From contig CM073558.1 of the NCBI GenBank assembly GCA_037074615.1, positions 9,920,001 through 9,984,000 of the forward strand: 64,000 nucleotides of DNA, given 5' to 3'. The notes beneath the pieces are model-generated. The model was not told the DNA's origin and ran no database searches. It saw only the letters and a program-made list of their open reading frames with translations. A program made the translations under genes and the position numbers. Shown here one piece after another: positions 12,295-24,049 of this stretch. The stretch is from Leucaena leucocephala (lineage: Eukaryota; Streptophyta; Magnoliopsida; Fabales; Fabaceae). Every line of letters begins with the position of its first letter. Position 1 is the first letter of the stretch.

Positions 12295-13975
12295 ATTGTT
12301 TAGTAGGGTTTTTTGAGGGGAAAGGAGAGGAGATATAGGTGTATTTAATTGAGAAAAATAGAAAGGAGAGGAGGTTTAAAATTTTGTCATTTTATACTCT
12401 TATTCCCCTCTGTCACTGATGTCGCTTGTCGTTAGCGCTCAAATTAATTATTAGTTTTAACCCTATGTGTATAGGAGCTAACCCTAGGTCGATCTCAAGG
12501 CAGAGTCAATGCGTAGCCTGATTATGATTAATTAAAGTGATTAAGGAATAAATATGGGTAGAGAACAATATTCAGTTTAATTAAAGCGATGATTGCAAGA
12601 AAGTAAAAGAGTTAAATGATACGATTATCAGTAAGTCGAACGTTCCCAAGGATTGATGTGTGACTATCATCATTCAATAATATATTAGAGTTATAACAAT
12701 TAAATATACTAAGTCCCTAACATGCAAAATTCCAGACAATCGTCATGGTCATAATCATAAAATCCACAATTATACCTAGATCTAGCGTACAATTGTATCA
12801 AGAATGATTAATGAAGATCCACTTAGCATGTGATAAATTAAACAATAAATGATTTGTTCCTCTAACATAGATATTCAATCGAAAATCATATAACTAATCA
12901 TGTGAATCCAGCATGAATAATTATAAGAGGAAACTAAGGATATTAAATAAAGAAGATCAAATCATAAATTGAAATAATAAATCACAAGGGTTTGATCACA
13001 AAGATGTCTCAATCGAAACCCTAGGTCCAACATATACAAATCTCAAAACCTAAATCTAGGAAATCATGAATTTGTATAAAGGAAAAGATCAAAACATAAA
13101 ATTATTCAACTCCTAACTCTAAAGCACAGAAACTCAAGCCACTACATCTCTCCTTAAGAATTTAGAAGGAAAATGATGGAATTGTGGAAGAGATGAAGAA
13201 GATGATTGTGATGGTGGTGATTGGTGTGTTGAATGGAGGAGCTTTGGGGTCCTTTATATAACCTTTGGGAGTGAATCCTGTTTGGTGTAAGTCTCTTCAC
13301 TGATTGGCTCTTCAAAAGATAATGATAGCCTCCATTTATCTTCAATATCCTTTCAAGTTGTCATCTTTTTCAATATTTCCAGAGATAGTATTTTTAAGCT
13401 CAAATATCCTATAAAAAATTCAAATAAAAAGTAATAGGATAAAAGATATAAAACAATTAATAGGAAAAGATAACATATTTATCATTATCCTTTAATTATA
13501 TTCAAATGTTAGATATTGATAAATTATCTTTGAATCAATTAAAATGATATATGATATAATATAAGGAATCAGAGATAAGATATAATTAATATTTATCCTC
13601 TTGCTTTGAATCTTGACTTGTGATTGGCTCCTCTTTTCTTGTAATTTGAATCAAATTTCCCTTGGATATTCAATCTGTGAGATATGTTGCTTGTATCTAG
13701 ATAAAAATATCTTCGTGCATACCAGTGTGATAATAAAATTAGTAAAAATACACGAAAATGACATTTTTAGTTATTTAATTCATATAATCAACTAAGGCAC
13801 AAAATAACCATAATTATTATAATAATAATCATGATAAATTCCCTGAAATAGATAGAAAATAATATGATAAAATAGAGATTCATCAGTCACCCCTCCAAAT
13901 TTGGGGGGTTTTGGAGGGGTGAGAAATATTATGTATTATACTGACTAAATTACCCTTACTTTTCAATATTCTAAA
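12295..13975. mobile_element. MITE-like element split by a solo LTR
   Basis: The left part (12295-12416) has GTTTAGTAGGGTTTTTTGAG and GGGGAAAGGAGAGG. The right part (13886-13975) has CCCCTCCAAATTTGGGGGG and TTTTGGAGGGGTGAG. Removing the solo LTR and one copy of GTCAC joins them into one short G-rich element of the kind with inverted ends. The superfamily is not fixed and the ends are approximate. Confidence 0.4.
12417..13885 (-). mobile_element. Solo LTR, gypsy-type
   Basis: This is a 1469-bp unit with terminal inverted TGATG...CATCA, flanked on both sides by the 5-bp duplication GTCAC (12412-12416 and 13886-13890). It has no internal domain, the mark of a solo LTR left by recombination between two LTRs. 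Orientation is taken from a minus-strand TATA box (TTATATAAAGG, 13261-13251) followed by a C/A-rich leader. The lineage is not certain; the start and length suggest a gypsy element of the Tat/Athila side. Confidence 0.85.
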
Positions 13976-13976
13976 T

Positions 13977-14246
13977 TTGCCCATTCCTAAATCAGTTGCA
14001 ATGGGTTGCTTCCTCGATGGCATGCGAGTAGATATTCAGTCACTGGTTGACGCATTAAAGCCTTATATGCTAGCAAGTATGATGCAAATAGCTCATATAC
14101 AAGCACGAACTGTACAGGCTATGTGTGAGCATATTATAGCTCATGTTTCTACCTTTGGTCGGCTATCTAATGCAAGTAGCTCCTCATCGATGGTAACTGT
14201 AGGGTACTCCTTAGTTAAATCCTCTAATCTGTCTACGTTGTCTTAA
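13977..14246 (+). pseudogene. Possible gypsy gag fragment
   Basis: An 89-codon reading contains VAMGCFLDGMRVDIQSLVDA followed by LKPYMLASMMQIAHIQARTV. This resembles the C-terminal helices of gypsy gag (small hydrophobic, GL or GM, then a K-P-x-x-L turn and I/L-x-x-A-x-x-x-A). It stops at 14244 and is followed by serine-rich coding-like sequence. It has no visible LTR in the same orientation and may be a leftover of another element. Confidence 0.45.
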
Positions 14247-14336
14247 GATTCTGGTGACAAGGGCACTCTATCATCAGCATCAGCATCTTCTTCGGTTAAG
14301 AAGCCTAACTTAACATGAGTAAAAAAGAGATGGGGG

Positions 14337-17300
14337 AAGAAAACATCTTACTTTTAACCCCTCAGAGTACGTATTCAAAAGTATATTTAACTAGCAGTAG
14401 TATTACCTTGACCCAAAAATTAAAATTTTCAAATTTAACTCTTGGGTACTGTTCATTTGATAAATTCTCGATTGACAGTTCAATTTTAAAAATTCATAAT
14501 TAATTCTAGAAAAATCGTATGAATGTGCTTCAAATTTCTACTTTAAGTTATTTCATATATCTTTAAGGAAAAAATATAAATATAGACATTTACCTTGCCA
14601 ATCAATATAGTTAAATCGTTAATTTTTACTATTTATATGGCAAAATTTGAAAATTCTAGATTTTGTCTCTTAACGTTGAAACTTCATTTCTCTTGAGATA
14701 CACATCTAAATGAGTCGTATTACCTATATGTTTAAATATTTAGATGTGTAATAACTGCTCATAAAATTTTGTCAATTAATTCTTTCATTTGTTAGGTCAA
14801 ACTAGAGTCACAACAAAATTGTTTTAGGACCTACGTTTTTACCATTTGAATTTCTTTTATAAATCTCATAAATTATTTTAACATTTATAAATCATCAACT
14901 TGAATTCCCATACACTAATATACAATATGGAGTTATACCGTAATTATTTCATTCATTTTCATCATATAAATAGGCACTTTAAATGACATTTACATACATG
15001 GAAATTCATAGCATATGCAAGGACATTAATTACTTCACTTGCTTTCTTCCATTCTTTAATTCTTCTCCATGCATACAGTTTCCATCATACTTGACCTAAA
15101 TTGGTTGGTTGTGAGAGGTTAAGATTTTAGAAATCTCAGTAGCAAACATTACCACTTAAATATGCAAAACGGATGCTAATGCATGATATGTTGTTTTGTT
15201 AAACTTTCTTTAATTAGTGACATAACATCATGCCAAATGCCTTGTATAAAAATGCATGACCATGGGAAACATGTTATACATACATATTCAATATCATTTA
15301 TCATGTCACAACATCAATCAATCATCATATATAGGTCAACACATAAGCATACCACATCAAGCACTTAAAGAGGTAAGTCTTTACCTTAAAACATAAGCTT
15401 TTCTATGTACTTGCACTTGCTCCTTAAGCTTCCAACCAAACATTTATTTCTTGCTCATGCTCTTTAACTCATTTTCTTTGACATATCATGGCCCTAAACA
15501 CAATTATATTGTGTATACAACTCATTAGAACTATTATATAAACATTGTACCTCAAGTTCCTTAAAACCCCTAACTCTTAACTTAATTATTGGATTTAGCT
15601 TCGTAATAATTATTTCCTTAGATCCAAGGGATTCAAATATGATCTTGGAATTATAAAAATAAACTCCTCCTATGCAATCTATCTAGAGCTGAACAACACC
15701 TCCTTAAATTTCAAAAATTCTCATTTTGATTTCAATGCTTCCAATACTTGTTTCTCTACTTTACTCCACACAATTTTTCATTTTGAATCCATTGGAAGAA
15801 TCAAAATCATGTCATTCCCACATATGAATAGTGATATGTACAGTAGTAGCCAAGAGTATAAAACCATAATTGTATGCATACTTGAATTTTCAAGCCAATA
15901 CTATTTGACTATAGCTTATTTAAGCTTATCTAAATTATCTATAACATAAAATTCATATTACCATCACCTATGAACATGTCCAGCGGCAACACCAAAGGGG
16001 AAATGTCATAAAAATCACTTAAAACTAAGAGAAAACTTGCTAGAATAAAGTTCTAAAGCTAGAGAATCAATTACCTTGACTTGCTTCCAAGTTTGAGTAC
16101 TTCTTTTTTGCTCAAGTAGAAATTTTGGAAGAGGTTCCTTAAGGTTCATGAGGCTGCCAAAATGTAAAGGGAAATGGGGGTATTTATAAGCCAAGATTAC
16201 TTTGATTATTATTTGACTAATGGTTCATATTCAATCTTCCACCAAACTTGCCCTAAAAGCCACTTTATAACATCATCCATGACATCATTTAAGGCCTTGT
16301 TTTACAAAATTTAGGGCTAGAATCTGATTGGAAAAAATTCAGTTCAATCTAGTACCAATCGGTCAAATTTCACAAAAATCAGACTGTTTAATAACTCTAA
16401 TTTTTCTGAGATTTCATAAAATATTTTCTGACCTTAAATCCAATAATTTTTTCTACCATTAATATTGTTAGAATGGTTATTTATCTTCTTACCATACTTT
16501 AGAAAATGATTAAAATGCTCTTAGTTCATCATTTTACATTATATTAACTTTAAGGGTATAATTGTTATTTTACACCTCTTTACATTCATCAGGGCATATA
16601 CTGACTCTGATTAATCATTAATATATCTCCCTTGGTTGTTTTACCCTTTCCAAATGACCAAAATTCCCTCTATTCATCTATTGTTTAGTATTACAATACA
16701 TGGGCATTTTCATAATTTCATATTTTCAGGGTTTCTCTAGATACTAGCCCATATGACTGTTCAAGTATCTTAATGGGCATATGGGACACCAACGTGGGCC
16801 TATAAATGGTTCCAATGCCTTTATGGCACAATTCCCAAGAAAACCTACTCAAAAATATTTATCAGGTGTATTATTTTACTGTAAATTCTATTATAAATTC
16901 TACATAACTCCTTTTTTAATTATGTCAGCTTTATAAATTCTCATATTAATTATGAGAATTTCTTGCCAAATTTCATCTAATTAGGAAATCCAGAAGGTTA
17001 TATAATAATCTAAAGACTTTAGAAATTAATATTAATTATTTGGGGCCTCAAATCAAAATTCTGAAAATATGCCTGGCCCAATTTATATTCTCTAATTACT
17101 GGTAAAATTTGGGACAGAACATTTTCGAGTAATTTTGGGCTTTTTTGGCTCATCTTTCCATAATTATAATTTTATCGCTAAATTTTTTAAAATTACACTT
17201 TAGGCCGTCAACTTTTCATAATTACTCTCAATGGCCCAAAGATTATGTCTACTTTCAGTTTTTACCATGAAACTTTTAGAATTTTCAATTTAGTTCCTTT

Positions 17301-17507
17301 CTTTTTCAAAATAACCATCGTCCTTGAAACTTTCAATAATTGCAACTTAGTCCATAAACTCACTAAATTGCAATTTAACTCTTTTTCTTTACAACTTCAT
17401 ACCTTCTCAATTTCTTTTGCTTAAAACTTTTCTTAATCATTAGCTTTTATTATGCTCATCGTTACAGTCCTTTACTTACCTCTTTCCTTTATCAGTCTTT
17501 AATTAGG
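14337..17507 (-). mobile_element. Chromovirus-like LTR, probable 3' LTR, truncated
   Basis: About 3.17 kb alignable by eye along nearly its whole length to 42527-45845 in the same orientation and to 27211-30394 inverted. Examples are the blocks around 15715-15850 versus 43915-44050 and 14395-14600 versus 42595-42790. The minus orientation is set by the TATA box CTTATAAATA (16190-16181) and by the primer site beside the 42527 copy. The left end has lost its CA. The U3 start (right end) is cut at 17507 by the Athila-like element. Its position suggests the 3' LTR of the element whose 5' LTR is 42527-45845. Confidence 0.7.
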
Positions 17508-18195
17508 GCGATTTGTCTTCGTCCGACTCATCAAAATAAAAGTAATTGCACCCTATTAATATAATATAAGGCACAACCCTATCGTTCTTATCAAAGAGCC
17601 TTTTTTTATTAAAACCCTAGCAGATTGGTGATAAAATCATTGAAAACTTGAGTGAAAGTAAAAATAGGTTTTAGGTTTGGTTGATTTTTTATGCAATAAA
17701 ATAAATGTGTAGTAAAGTAAATATTTTTGTATTTTTGATTAAGATAAAGAATACGTGGATTGTTAAAAAAATATGTTAAAAAAGACTCTTGATGATGGAA
17801 ACCTATATATTCTTGCTCTGAATATGATATGGGGATTTTAAAATCACTAAATCTTAAATAAAACATCAATCGATTGATTGAATCTAGAACATTAATATTC
17901 CTTAAACTCCTACTGTTCCTTCCTCTCTTTTTAAAGCCAGAATAACCTAATAAAAAACGTGTAGCTTTACTAATTCTCTTCTTTTGTCATGACTAGATCC
18001 TATTTTTGGTCATGACTTGTGAACGTAGGAAAACTTCCCATAAGAAGTGAGGTCACGACCTGTGGACACTTTGGTTGCGATGAAAGTGCACAGAGGCTGT
18101 CATCCTTAATTTGATTCTCTTTGTCTTGTGATCTCTTTTCTACTCACATTAATCCTTGGCTTTCCTCCAAACTACTTGTAATTTAACATCAAAGC

Positions 18196-20046
18196 TGTAA
18201 GGAATTGGAAGACACGCAGCGGAAATTAATTTAAAAATTTTTCCATTCCTTGCCAGGATCTACCGTATGTGTTTAAATCAAGTGGGAAGAAGCATTACCC
18301 TTAGTGTTTCTCAGCGACTTCCACAGCGTCTCTCCGCGGCTGGTGCTCTCTTTCTAATCGTGAGAAGTCGACTCTTCAGGTCGGCTTCCTCTACTGGTAT
18401 CCACACGAACAGCGTTCCAACCACGAATGACGTGCTAGCGTCTCCTGTCCCTCCAAGGCTTTCTCAAGAGTTCGTTCTCTCTGTCTCTACTTCAGCAGTT
18501 TCTTATCTACAAACCTTTTGCAGATTCCGTTCGGCCTTTTTGTGTTATGTGTTGTCTGTTGTGTAAAACGTAGCTCCTAAAATCAGATATATAGGATGCT
18601 CTGCGTTTTCCTCAACCGAATTGGATCTCTCAAATTAATCTATATTAAATCCGAAATTAATACAATATCATATATTGTATAATTTGATAAGAAACTAATT
18701 AAATAAATAATGTTTACATTAAATCCGTCCCATAAATTTAATTTACCTATTTATTTAATTTAAAATAAAGATAAGACGGGACTATATTTGATTTATTCTC
18801 ATAAATCAAATTTGAGATATCATGTCAATTTGAATTTCGAATTCAAACATGATAGAGATTTAATTTATCCTTATAAATTAAATCTTGTAAATATCTCTTA
18901 TATGAGATATTCTATCAATTTGAATTTCAAATTCAAACGTGATAGAGATTTAATTTATCCTTTACAAATTAAATCTTATAAATATCTCTTATATGAGATA
19001 TCCTATCAATTTGAATTTCAAATTCAAACATGATAGAGATTTAATTTATCCTTATAAATTAAATCCTATATATCCCTTATATATAATGTATATATATGAA
19101 TTTATATATATATATGAATATAAATATAAATAAATATATACATTAACCTTGGATCATTCATTGAATCTAGACACATCTTATATTCAATGAATCTGGACAT
19201 CATAGCTCGTGTTGGGCTATTTTGTGTGCGACCCTGTAGGCCCATATGAAGTTGGCAGTGGGCCACTTGCTATACTGGCCCACAAGTCGCAAGCGATCTC
19301 TAGCAAGACATAACGACTACCCAAATCATATGAGGATCGATAAACGATGTAACCTCTTATACAACCATATCATGTTCCTTCTGTCACGCGATATTTTAGT
19401 CATGGATGAGGCATGGATAATGTCATCCTCCTATTCCTGACCGTTACTTTCTCGATCCCTGAGTAGTCTGATCATAGAAATGGAACTACTTTTCCATTAC
19501 AGTATGGCCATACGTTTCTCAGACTCACTCATCGAGGGGCCCAGTAATATCTCTCTACGAATGTGAGGGACAAATTCCATCTTGACCATTCACATTCCTC
19601 CGCATGAAAAACCACTAAGCCCGAACATAGTCTTTATGATCACTCGGTCAAAAGTGACTTTTGACTAGGTTAAAGCTGAGCGTTTGTCATGTAGGAATCC
19701 ATGATGATCTCAGGTCAAAGGGCATAGTGACATGGTTTGTATATGAGAGAAGCTTATGACGTAACCCATGCAGCTCTCTCATAGCGGGTCGGTCCAACAC
19801 CTTGTACTCTTACATGTGCCTATGACTTTGATTTATATCTTTATACATCTTCAAAGTTATACTGGCCTTATTTCATCTCTGCTCCCACATAGATGATCGA
19901 CCAGGGACATTTAGGATAAGATCATGAATTATCCAAGGATGGTCATCACAATAAACATGCAAATAATATGATAACACAATTAATAAATTCATAAATCTAT
20001 AATGTTCATAAGACAATGATTGGCCCCTAGGGCACATTTTCCAACA
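18196..20046 (-). repeat. Copia 3' LTR
   Basis: 1851 bp, TG...CA, very similar to 25264-27103. It keeps the canonical end CTTACA (the 5' copy has CTTATA) and differs by scattered substitutions and small indels, for example about 15 extra bases near 18480-18500. It includes a threefold 90-bp tandem repeat at 18814-19083. Confidence 0.95.
18814..19083. repeat. Three-copy 90-bp tandem repeat inside the copia LTR
   Basis: Units start with GAGATAT at 18814, 18904 and 18995 and share ATCAATTTGAATTTCAAATT and TAGAGATTTAATTTATCC. The same array is present in the other LTR from 25869, so it predates the insertion. Confidence 0.85.
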
Positions 20047-20056
20047 ACCTCCCACT
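20047..20056 (-). other. Copia polypurine tract
   Basis: AGTGGGAGGT on the minus strand immediately precedes the 3' LTR start TGTTGGAAAA; it is the primer for plus-strand DNA synthesis. Confidence 0.85.
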
Positions 20057-20120
20057 TGCACTAGGTACAATCATTAATTTGACTAATTCCAATTGACCTA
20101 ACATGACGCTCATGCTTTGC

Positions 20121-23100
20121 CTACACAAGCGGCTTTGTTAGAGGATCAACAACATTGTCTTCTCCTGCTACTTTGCATATTTTTATATCACCTCTATCAT
20201 TGATTTCTCTGATGAGATGAAATCGCCTGAGTATATGCTTGGTCCTTTGATGTGACCTAGGCTCCTTGGCCTGTGTAATAGCACCGCTATTGTCACAGAG
20301 CAAAGTTATTGGATCTGAGATGGTAGGTATCACCCCTAGTTCTGTGATGAACTTCCTGATCCAAACGGCTTCCTTAGCTGCATCAGATGCTGCTATATAC
20401 TCAGCTTCCATTGCAGAATCTGCCACAGTGCCCTGCTTAGAGCTCTTCCAGCTTACTGCTCTATTATTCAGGAGGAATATGTATCCAGACTGCGATTTTT
20501 GGTCATCCTGGTCAGTTTGGAAACTCGCATCTGTGTAACCAGTTACACAGAGCTCGTTATCCAATCCACCATATACCAAGAATAAGTCCTTAGTCCTTCT
20601 TAAGTACTTAAGGATATTCTTGACAGCAGTCCAATGGCCCTCACCAGGGTCCTGTTGATATCTGCTAGTCATACTTAAGGCAAACGAGACATCCGATCGA
20701 GTACATAACATGGCGTACATGATAGATCCTATGGCCGAGGCATATGTAACCTTACTCATGCGACCTCGCTGATCAGATATACTAGGACACAGATCTTTGC
20801 TGAGGTGAGTACCATGAGACATGGGTATGAAACCCCTCTTTGATTCGGGCATACTGAACCTATGCAGTATTTTGTCTATGTATGTACTCTAACTGAGTCC
20901 TAGAAGTCTTTTAGATCTATCTCTATAGATCCTGATTCCTAGGATGTAGGTGGCTTCACCCAAGTCTTTCATCGAGAAAGACTTTCCTAACTAAGACTTG
21001 ACAATCTGCAAGGTAGGAATGTCATTCCCAATAAGTGGGATGTCATCGACATAGAGTACCAAAAATACAACTGTGCTCCCACTAACCTTCTTGTACACAC
21101 AAGGTTCATCAATGTTTTGAAGAAATCCAAACTCTTTGATTACTTCATCAAAACGATGATTCCAACTCTGAGAGGCTTGCTTTAGCCCATAAATGGACCT
21201 TTGAAGCTTGCACACTTTACCAGAGTCCTTGGAACGCACAAACCCTTCAGGTTGTGTCATGTACACATCCTCAAGGAGTTTTCCATTAAGGAAGGCTGTC
21301 TTAACGTCCATCTGCCATATTTCATAGTCATAATATGCTGCAATAGCAAAGAAGATTCTGATTGATTTGGCTATTGCTACTGGGGAAAAGGTCTCATTAT
21401 AGTCCACACCATGAGTTTGAGTAAAACCTTTTGCAACCAGTCGTGCCTTGAAGACATTTGCATTGCCATCCATGTCAGTTTTCTCTTTGAAAACCCACTT
21501 ACACCCGACGGTTTTTACACCCTCAAGCGGGTCGACTAAGGTCCAAACCTGATTGTCGTAGATGGATTGCATCTCAGACTTCATAGCACTAAGCCATTTC
21601 TCAGAGTTTGGTCCCACTATAGCTTCTCGATAGGTAGTCGACTCATTATGCTCAATGAGTAACACATCACGACTATCAGAAATCAGAAATCCATATCTCT
21701 GAGGCTGAAGTCGTATCCTATTAGATTTACGTGGACCTTGCATGACTTGAGGAGTCTCAACAACTTGTTCTGAGTCTTCTCTATTTTCCATCTGTAGTTC
21801 TGTGGTGTCTTGTGGCTCTCGAATTTCTTTGAGTTGTACCTTACTCCCACTGGTTCTTTTAGAGATAAATTCTCGTTCGAGAAAGATACCATTTCTGACA
21901 ACAAACACTTTGTTGTCAGCAGGGTTGTAGACGTAATATCCCTTGGTTTCCTTAGGATATCCCACAAAAAGGCATTTTGAGGATTTGGGCGCTAATTTGT
22001 CTGAGGCTTGTTGCTTAACATAGACCTCGCATCCCCAAATCTTGAGGAAAGATAAACTAGGCGTCCTCCCAGTCCATATCTCATATGTAGTCTTTTCGAT
22101 TGCCTTGGATGGAACACGATTGAGTGTGAACACAGCTGTCTCTAGGGCATGGCCCCAAAAGGAGGGCGGAAGATCTGTTAGACTCATCATGGAGCGAACC
22201 ATATCTAATAGTGTTTGATTCCTCCGTTCAGAAATGCCATTCCATTGTGGTGTCCTTGGAGGAGTCAATTGTGAGAGTATCCCACAACTCCTAAGATGAT
22301 CTATGAACTCTTGGCTCAAATATTCACCACCCCTATCAGATCGAAGGGCTTTAATTGTTTTGTCAAGCTAGTTTTGTACTTCATTTTGAAATATCTTGAA
22401 CTTTTCAAAAGATTCAGATTTATGTTTCATCAGATAGATGTACCCATATTTGCTAAAATTATCTATGAATGTTATGAAGTACGAATAACCTCCTCTAGCA
22501 TTTGTGTTCATCGGTCCACACACATCTGTATGTATGAGGCCCAATAAATCAGTGGCCCTCTCACTATGCCCAGTGAAGGGTGACTTTGTCATCTTTCCTA
22601 ACAAGCAAGACTCGCAAGTGTCATATGATTCAAAATCAAATGAGTTTAGAAATCCATCTTGATGGAGTTTGGAAATGCGTTTCTCATTTATGTGGCCCAG
22701 ACGACAGTGCCAGAGGTATGTCGGATTCAAATCGTTCGGTTTGACCCTTTTGGCGGTTATGTTATAGATATTTCCATGATTGGGTTATTCCAAATTTAAT
22801 ATGTAATGATCAACATGCAAATCACCATGAGCATAGAAAACATCATTACGATAAATAGAACATCTACTATTCCCAGCAATGGAAGTGAAACCTTCCTTAA
22901 CCAAATAAGAAAGTGAAACAATGTTACTACTTAAAGCAGGAACATAATAGCAATTGTTCAAAACTAACAAAAGCCCAGTGGGCAGAACTAATTCATAAGT
23001 GCCTACAGCTAACGTAGCAACCCTTGCTCTATTTTCAACTCGTAGGTCAACCTCGCCCTTTTTCAGCTTCCTACTGTCCTTTAGTCCCTGCACATTTGTA

Positions 23101-23177
23101 CAAATGTGAGAACCACATGCAGTATCTAATACCCATGAAGTGAAAGTAGAAAGATGAATGTCTATAACATAAATACC
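20121..23177 (-). pseudogene. Copia pol: protease, integrase, reverse transcriptase, RNase H (stops)
   Basis: One frame runs from the gag end to 20121, broken only by stops at 22785-22787, 22368-22370, 20991-20993 and 20889-20891, with 20121-20123 as an early last stop. Protease: VLDTACGSHICTNV, where the usual D-T/S-G reads D-T-A. Integrase: zinc-binding LWHCRLGH...CESCLLGK (22713-22610), then HTDVCGP, RSDRGGEY and NGISERR (D, D, E). Reverse transcriptase: WVFKEK, ARLVAKGFTQTHGVDYNETF, DVKTAFLNG and LVLYVDDI (about 21060). RNase H: YLRRTKDLFLVYGG, GYTDASFQTDQDD, WKSSKQGTVADSAMEAEY and DPLTKPL. Four of these stops are TAG. It is not functional alone but is well preserved. Confidence 0.93.
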
Positions 23178-24049
23178 TTAAGCGATAGCCCCGCTATCCT
23201 TCTTGTTCTTTTTCAGATCTTCGAGGTAGAGTTTGCAATTCCTCTTCCAATGACCAGGTTCATTGCAGAAGAAGCAGACTCCTTCCTTCGGAGGCTTTGC
23301 CTTCTTTGGTGCAGGCTTGATTTCGGGCTTGTCTGACTCTTTGGTCTTACCTGATGAGCCATGACCCTTCCCCTTGCCTTTCCTTTTGCCTTTCTTTTTC
23401 ATACCCTTTCCTTTCTGAACCATCAAAACAGCACTGGGCTTCTTCTTAAGACTCGGCTCAACAGTTTCAAGCATCCCATGCAGTTCAGAAATAGATTTCT
23501 CCATGTTGTTCATGTTGTAGTTCATGACAAAATGGTCATACTTTCTGGGAGTGAGTTCAAGATCAAATCTGTAGCTAACTCCTGGCTCATGGGAAATCTA
23601 AGCCTCTCAAGGTGATCAATGTAACCTTTCATCTTTAAGACATGAGTACTGACTGATGCACCTTCAACCATCTTGCAGGAATGTAAAGCCTTAGTGGTCT
23701 CATACCTCTCTTGCCTTGCCTGTTGCTGGAATATTTCCTTGAGATGCACAATCATCTCATAAGCCTCCATGTGTTCCAGATCTCTTTGGAGCTCTGGAAC
23801 CATGGTGGCTAGCATCAAGCACCCCACATCGACAGAGTCTTCCTTATGCTTCGTGTAAGCATCTCTCTGAGCTCTAGGAGCATTGGCCGCTGGCTCCTCA
23901 GGAATAGGTTGATCTAGGACATGCGCCTTTCTTTTCTGCTTGAGAACAATTCTCAAGTTCCTAAACCAGTCAAGAAAGTTTGTCCCATTAAGTTTGTCCT
24001 TCTCAAGGACAGATCGCAGCGATAATGTAGCAGTATTACTAGTCGTCAT
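23178..24049 (-). pseudogene. Copia gag with a frameshift
   Basis: The gag starts at 24049 (MTTSNTATLSLRSVLEKD) and has the copia gag core: LNGTNFLDWFRNLRIVL, then QARQERYETTKALHSCKM and HVLKMKGYIDHLERL. After SLPES at about 23535 the reading shifts by one base and continues (MNYNMNNMEKSISELHGMLE) through a lysine-rich stretch to the nucleocapsid knuckle CFFCNEPGHWKRNC (CCHC) at about 23274-23233. It ends at TAA 23178-23180, with protease following in the same frame, so a gag-pol polyprotein is the likely ancestral form. Confidence 0.93.

Noticed and set aside
14337..17507. Plus-strand orientation for this LTR, based on the purine tract GAGATGGGGGAAGA just before it
   Set aside because: The TATA box and the primer site beside the homologous 42527-45845 copy both place it on the minus strand, so the purine tract is taken as coincidence.
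18267..18566. 99-codon open frame, with a near copy at 25287-25628
   Set aside because: Both lie in the two LTRs of the copia element on the strand opposite to it; the similarity comes from LTR duplication, not from a gene pair.
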